The position numbers and the translations under genes were made by a program. This document shows, piece after piece, positions 6,194-9,915 of a DNA stretch of 9,915 nt. The notes below the pieces were generated by a model. That model was not told the origin of the DNA and searched no databases. It worked only from the letters and a program-made list of their open reading frames with translations. Positions within the stretch are counted from its first letter, which is position 1, and each line of letters opens with the position of its first letter. Source of the DNA: Bacillota bacterium (GTDB lineage: Bacteria; Bacillota; Clostridia; Christensenellales; Aristaeellaceae); the NCBI GenBank assembly GCA_023443705.1, contig JAEZTD010000212.1, positions 1 to 9,915 on the forward strand, written 5' to 3'.

Positions 6194-7405
6194 CTATGCC
6201 TCATCCGCCGCGCGGATCGGCTGCTCGAGGAACAGGTCCACGATCAGCGAGGTGGCGGCCTTGATGGCCTGGCACTGGTCGGAGGGCTTGACCACAAGTT
6301 TCGTCCGCGAAAGGATCTTCGGGGACAGGCGCTGGGCCAGCGTGTCCTGCAGCACCGTCTGCAATAGTTCCGTGCACTCAGCCAGGCTGTCGGTGACGAT
6401 CACGATGTCCGGATTCAAGAGGTTGATCAGGTTGACCAGCCCGTAGCCCAGGTACTCGCCAGCCCGGGTGAACAGGCGCGCGGCCAGCTCGTCCCCGGCC
6501 TTTACCGCCCGGACGATGTCCTGAAAATGGGGCTTGGTGCCGTGGAGCGGGTGTTCCGGGCGGCTTTTGAGGGCCAGCGCCATCTCCCGCTCCAGCGCCA
6601 GCGTGGAAGCGTATTTTTCCATGCAGCCGTAGTTGCCGCAGTCGCAGCGGGGGCCGCTCGGGTTCAGGCTCATGTGGCCGATCTCGCCGGCGCAGCCCAG
6701 CGCGCCGCGCACCGGGCGGCCGCCGTCGATGATGCCCGCGCCGACGCCCTGCCCGGCCAGCACGCAAAGGAGCAGCCGGTAGTCGTCCTGATCGCATTTG
6801 CGCCATTCGGACTGGGCGAAGCACAGCGCGTCGTGCTCAAGGAGGATCGGCATGCGGAATTCCTCGTAGAGGATCTCCTTGACGTTGACATTCTCCCAGC
6901 CCGGGAAGGCGCTCATGAAGGCCATGGAATTCTCCTCGTAGATGATCGGCCCCGGAAGCGCAAGGCCGATGCCCAGGATGGCCCGGGAATCCGAGCGAAG
7001 GATCAGGTTGCGAACCAGTTCCTTGACGAGGTTCATGGCGTCCTCGGGCGTGGCGTGCTCGGAGATTGCGCGCTCCTCCTCCGCGTAGATCTCCCCCGCG
7101 ATGTCAAACAGACCCGCGTGGATGTTCTGGCGCGTCAGGCGGATGCCGATGCACAAATACCGGTCCAATTCGAGGGTCAGGCCGATGGAGCGCCGCCCCT
7201 TCTCACCGGAGATCAGGCCGACCTCCTTGACCACACCGGCATCGATCAGCTGCTGCGTGATCACGGTGATGCTCGCCTTGGTGAGGCCGCTCTGCTTCGC
7301 AAGCTCCGCGCGGGAGCAGACCTCCATTTTGTGGATCAGTCGCATCACCAGCGAGCGGTTGAGGCGCTGGAGGTCGTCCTGGTTCTTTCCTTCCTTCCGG
7401 GTCAT
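6194..7405 (-). CDS. ROK-family transcriptional repressor (NagC/XylR type)
   Basis: The 403-residue protein joins an N-terminal winged helix-turn-helix to a ROK sugar-binding domain. The DNA-binding part (about 14-63) contains SRAELAKQSGLTKASITVIT. The ROK domain has GIGLALPGPI (145-154), LLEHDALCFAQSEW with D192, and GQGVGAGIIDGGRPVRGALG. The zinc site is EIGH (H244) followed by C254, C256 and C261. The phosphate-binding DxGxT motif of ROK kinases is absent; the matching segment is CIGIRLTRQNIHAGLFD. That points to a regulator rather than a kinase, as in NagC, Mlc and XylR. AGGTG lies five bases before the ATG, and only 11 bases separate it from the GH2 stop, so it is co-transcribed and probably autoregulates the operon. 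The inducer is presumably a sugar or sugar phosphate released by the neighbouring hydrolases; this is inferred. Confidence 0.92.
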   Translation of the reverse strand: MTRKEGKNQDDLQRLNRSLVMRLIHKMEVCSRAELAKQSGLTKASITVITQQLIDAGVVKEVGLISGEKGRRSIGLTLELDRYLCIGIRLTRQNIHAGLFDIAGEIYAEEERAISEHATPEDAMNLVKELVRNLILRSDSRAILGIGLALPGPIIYEENSMAFMSAFPGWENVNVKEILYEEFRMPILLEHDALCFAQSEWRKCDQDDYRLLLCVLAGQGVGAGIIDGGRPVRGALGCAGEIGHMSLNPSGPRCDCGNYGCMEKYASTLALEREMALALKSRPEHPLHGTKPHFQDIVRAVKAGDELAARLFTRAGEYLGYGLVNLINLLNPDIVIVTDSLAECTELLQTVLQDTLAQRLSPKILSRTKLVVKPSDQCQAIKAATSLIVDLFLEQPIRAADEA

Positions 7406-7416
7406 ACGATCACCTG

Positions 7417-9729
7417 CTATTTTCCTATTTGGGCCGCATCAAATAGATCGTCCAATTCGGCGATCTTTTTTAGCCAACCCTTGTAGCGTTCGAAGGAAAA
7501 CGGCGGCTTGCCCAGCATGTAGTGGTTGCAGCCGGTTTCCCCGTCCGCCGTCCAGCGCATGAGGAAGAGTCGCTGATCGCCGTGGGAGATGCGGATGGGG
7601 ACGATCTCCGTGGTTTGGTTGGCTTTGGCAAAGAATTCGCCATCGTAGAGGATTTCTCCTGTATCGCCGTCCCAAACCTTGCAGGTGCCGGATTTGTCCG
7701 TCAAGGTGTCGTTGCCGGCCATCAGGCGGATGTGCCAGCTGTCGGGCTCCGTCATCATCAGGCACAGCGGCGCCTGGGCGCGCTTGATGTAGTAGTAGGC
7801 CAGCTTCTTGATGAAGTCATAGCTCACCACCGCGTCCGAGAACTGCGGCCAGCCGTCGATGATGTTCCACCAGATCACGCCGGTGCGCCGCCATTTCTTC
7901 GTGCGGGTGACCTCGATGAAGAACTTCTTGGCCTCCGCCTGGGAGATCTGGGAGGCGAGGATGAAGTCTTCGAGGTTGTCCGGGTCGATGCCGAACATCT
8001 CGTGGATCTGGTCGGCCATCAGCTTGATGCGGTAGGCATAGGGGCCGGTAGGGCCGTTCATCTCGGCGGCGTGGGTCAGCCATTCGTCGTTGTCCTGCCA
8101 CGGCCAGAGCTTTTCGGGGCTGATGAAGCCCTTGATCGAGGACAGGCTGTTGCAGCCGTGGTAGCCGGTCTCGCTGGCGAAATGAGCCTGCGTGTTGGCG
8201 TAGAAGGGGCTCTTGAAGTAGTCGCGGGGGCCCCACAGGTGGGACTCGGGCAGCAGGTTTTCGATCTCCCTGTAGTCGCGGCTGATCTTCGAAATTGCCG
8301 GGGCGATGTAGGGGGAGGAGGGCAGGAATTCGCGGTAGGGGTCCAGCCGGTTAACCACCTGGGGCAGCACTTCGCGGGTGATGCGGTTCCACTCCGGGTT
8401 CTGGCCGGAGAGGGCCAGCATCAGCGCGTCGCACTCGTTGTCGCCGCTCCAGAGGATGATGGACGGGTGGTTGCGCAGTTTTTCCACCACGACTTCGGCT
8501 TCCTTTCGGATGGCGGTAAGGAAGCCCTCGTCCAGCGGGTACATACCGCAGGCCATGGTGAAGTCGTTCCAGATCATGATGCCGTGGCGGTCGCAGTAGT
8601 CGTAGAAGGGGTGATCTTCGTACACGTTGCCGCCCCAGCAGCGCAGGATGTTGCAGCCGGTGTCCACCCACATCTCCAGCATGCGCTCGTAGCGGTCGGC
8701 GTCGCGGCTGTGCATCGCGTCGGCGGGCACCCAGTTGGAGCCCTTGCAGAGGATCTTTTCCCCGTTGACCACGAAGCAGAACTCGCCCTGATACTGGTCG
8801 GTCACGTCGGTCCGGTCGAGTTTCACGGTGCGGATGCCCATCGTCGTCTCGATGACGGCGATCACGCGGCCGTCATGGAGGAGTTCCGCCCGCACATCGT
8901 AGACGTTCGCCGCGCCGTAGCCGTTCGGCCACCAGAGCTTCGGGTTCTTGACCGTGAAATCGAACCGGCCGGCCACGAAGCGCACCGGCTGCTCCACGAG
9001 GAAGCCCGCCGCGCCGTCCACGGTGCCCGTCAGCCGGAGGGACAGAGCGGCGTAGTGGGGCACGTCCGTCTTGAAGCGGAAGGCGCAGGTGACGAGGGCG
9101 CCCGATTTTTCCAGCGAGCGGGTGGCAAGGTACAGCGTTTCGAACTCGTTCGGGCTGTCGATTTCAAGGTCCACGTCGCGCCAAAGCCCAGCGGATACGG
9201 TGCGGGGCATGATGTCCCAGCCGTAGGCGGAGGGCGCCTTGCGCACCTGCAAAGAATCATAGTTGTCGGGCAGGTGGCTGCAGTAGGCATCCACCTTTTT
9301 CGTGGCGGAAAAGAGGATGGGCGAGCGGATCTCGACCGCCAGGCTGTTTTCGCCCGGCTTCAAAAGGTTCGTCACCTCGAAGCGGTGGTCGATCAGCGCG
9401 TTTTCGCTCTCTGCGAACTTTTCGCCGTTCAGGTAGTAGGCGGCGACGCAGTCCACGCCCTGAAAGTGCAAAAAAGCCCGCTCACCCGCCTCGAGCGAAG
9501 GGGCGTCGAAGGTGCGCTCGTAGCGCCAGCGGTAGAACTCAAAGGGGCGCAGCAGCTTTACGTTGTTGCCAAAAAAGATGTCCGGCAGAACGCCCGCGTT
9601 CATCAGGTCGATCTCCACGTTTCCGGGGACGACGGCCGGAACAGACTGCATGCCCTCAAGGCCTGAGGGGTTCGTCTGCTCGTCTGCGTAGTAGAGCGTG
9701 TAGGCGCCGTTCAGGGAGAAATTTTTCAT
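7417..9729 (-). CDS. GH2 beta-mannosidase-type glycoside hydrolase
   Basis: The 770-residue protein has GH2 architecture: an N-terminal jelly-roll sugar-binding domain (about 1-180, with VPGNVEIDLMNAGVLPD), an immunoglobulin-like domain (about 185-300), a TIM barrel (about 300-620) and a C-terminal beta domain. QVRKAPSAYGWDIMPRTVSA, KGSNWVPADA, WGGNVYEDHPFYDYCD and NHPSIILWSGDNE match beta-mannosidases best. E432 in SGDNE is the likely acid/base and E520 in FASETGYHG the likely nucleophile of a retaining mechanism. Both loops differ slightly from common beta-mannosidase forms (GNNE and SEFG). The specificity could therefore be another beta-glycoside within GH2. No signal peptide is present, so it is probably cytosolic. 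AAAGGA lies about 11 bases before the ATG. It follows the ROK kinase-like gene by 51 bases and precedes the ROK repressor by 11. Confidence 0.9.
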   Translation of the reverse strand: MKNFSLNGAYTLYYADEQTNPSGLEGMQSVPAVVPGNVEIDLMNAGVLPDIFFGNNVKLLRPFEFYRWRYERTFDAPSLEAGERAFLHFQGVDCVAAYYLNGEKFAESENALIDHRFEVTNLLKPGENSLAVEIRSPILFSATKKVDAYCSHLPDNYDSLQVRKAPSAYGWDIMPRTVSAGLWRDVDLEIDSPNEFETLYLATRSLEKSGALVTCAFRFKTDVPHYAALSLRLTGTVDGAAGFLVEQPVRFVAGRFDFTVKNPKLWWPNGYGAANVYDVRAELLHDGRVIAVIETTMGIRTVKLDRTDVTDQYQGEFCFVVNGEKILCKGSNWVPADAMHSRDADRYERMLEMWVDTGCNILRCWGGNVYEDHPFYDYCDRHGIMIWNDFTMACGMYPLDEGFLTAIRKEAEVVVEKLRNHPSIILWSGDNECDALMLALSGQNPEWNRITREVLPQVVNRLDPYREFLPSSPYIAPAISKISRDYREIENLLPESHLWGPRDYFKSPFYANTQAHFASETGYHGCNSLSSIKGFISPEKLWPWQDNDEWLTHAAEMNGPTGPYAYRIKLMADQIHEMFGIDPDNLEDFILASQISQAEAKKFFIEVTRTKKWRRTGVIWWNIIDGWPQFSDAVVSYDFIKKLAYYYIKRAQAPLCLMMTEPDSWHIRLMAGNDTLTDKSGTCKVWDGDTGEILYDGEFFAKANQTTEIVPIRISHGDQRLFLMRWTADGETGCNHYMLGKPPFSFERYKGWLKKIAELDDLFDAAQIGK

Positions 9730-9780
9730 GATCGAAACGTTCCTTTCAATTTTTGTTTGCGCGTATGCGTGCCGACCGAA

Positions 9781-9915
9781 TTACTCAGCCATGCCGTTTG
9801 CCGCCACCGCCAGCGCGGCGACGTCGCCCAGCCTGTCCCCCAGTTCGCTCGCAACAATGCGGCATTTTTCCACCGCCGTGGGCAGCGCCTCGTCCCTCAG
9901 CACCCGCTCCATCTC
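9781..9915 (-). CDS. Probable ROK-family sugar kinase, C-terminal fragment (5' part beyond window)
   Basis: An open frame of 44 residues enters from the right edge and stops with TAA at 9783-9781. The segment EKCRIVASELGDRLGDVAAL resembles the C-terminus of ROK proteins such as glucokinase-like and N-acetylmannosamine-kinase-like enzymes. Those typically end with a hydrophobic strand, then S-x-LGD-x-x-G-x-x-A-A. If so, it would phosphorylate a sugar released by the neighbouring hydrolases. The fragment has none of the catalytic or ATP-binding motifs, so it could equally be a second ROK regulator. It is the first visible gene of the operon and its stop is 51 bases before the GH2 start. The coding frame is well supported; the family call is moderate. 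Confidence 0.6.
   Translation of the reverse strand, partial: EMERVLRDEALPTAVEKCRIVASELGDRLGDVAALAVAANGMAE

Noticed and set aside
6160..6204. Extension of the SIS protein to the ATG at 6204
   Set aside because: There is no Shine-Dalgarno site before 6204, and the extra 15 residues do not resemble the family's N-terminal helix. The ATG at 6159 has GGGGAG upstream.
5638..7486. Plus-strand open frames (5638-6264 and 6527-7486) opposite the SIS and ROK genes
   Set aside because: There are no domains or plausible starts, and the minus-strand proteins are unmistakable.
7522..9666. A 714-codon open frame on the plus strand, antisense to the GH2 gene
   Set aside because: The translation is rich in Val, Ala, His, Gly and Arg, with no recognisable domain. 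It is the expected shadow of a G+C-rich gene with G/C third positions, and the opposite strand has clear GH2 motifs and a ribosome site.
9744..9780. Possible hairpin around GCGCGTATGCGTGC upstream of the GH2 gene as terminator or attenuator
   Set aside because: The pairing needs several mismatches or wobbles around a two-base loop, and no U-tract follows on the transcribed strand.

Overview
The window looks like accessory carbohydrate-metabolism DNA from a strictly anaerobic, G+C-rich member of the Firmicutes, probably an uncultured gut or rumen Clostridia relative. This is inference. It rests on an oxygen-sensitive glycyl radical enzyme (GRE) with its radical-SAM activase, Shine-Dalgarno sites of the GGAGG type, ROK and AraC regulators, and glycoside hydrolases that lack signal peptides. 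Nothing in the sequence names a genus. It is almost wholly coding, and no stretch over 300 bases lacks a gene.

Layout, in order of transcription. Right block (minus strand, 9915 to 3324): the tail of a probable ROK-family sugar kinase, cut by the window edge; a GH2 beta-mannosidase-type hydrolase; a NagC/XylR-type ROK repressor; a GmhA-like SIS-domain sugar-phosphate isomerase; and a GH78 alpha-L-rhamnosidase. Gaps are about 51, 11, 34 and 49 bases, so this reads as one operon. Centre (plus strand, 2505-3317): an AraC-family regulator convergent with the GH78 gene, with only six bases between the stop codons. Left block (minus strand, 2417 to 1): a 721-residue glycyl radical enzyme, then its activating enzyme, which overlaps it by 17 bases and runs off the window.

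How the parts may work together. The two hydrolases appear cytosolic, so they would trim imported rhamnose- and mannose-type (or related) oligosaccharides or glycosides. The ROK kinase and SIS protein would handle released sugars or sugar phosphates, and the ROK repressor would sense them. The AraC regulator is transcribed divergently from the GRE, from what look like two overlapping, symmetric promoters, so it most likely controls the GRE-activase pair. The GRE is the most interesting gene. It keeps the catalytic Cys-x-Glu of dehydratase-type GREs but has an unusual GCGEY cysteine loop and an RVGGF glycyl radical loop. I cannot assign it to a characterised GRE class. Its place beside rhamnosidase and mannosidase genes suggests a radical step on a sugar-derived product, which is a hypothesis only. 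No transporter, RNA gene, mobile element or CRISPR array was seen.
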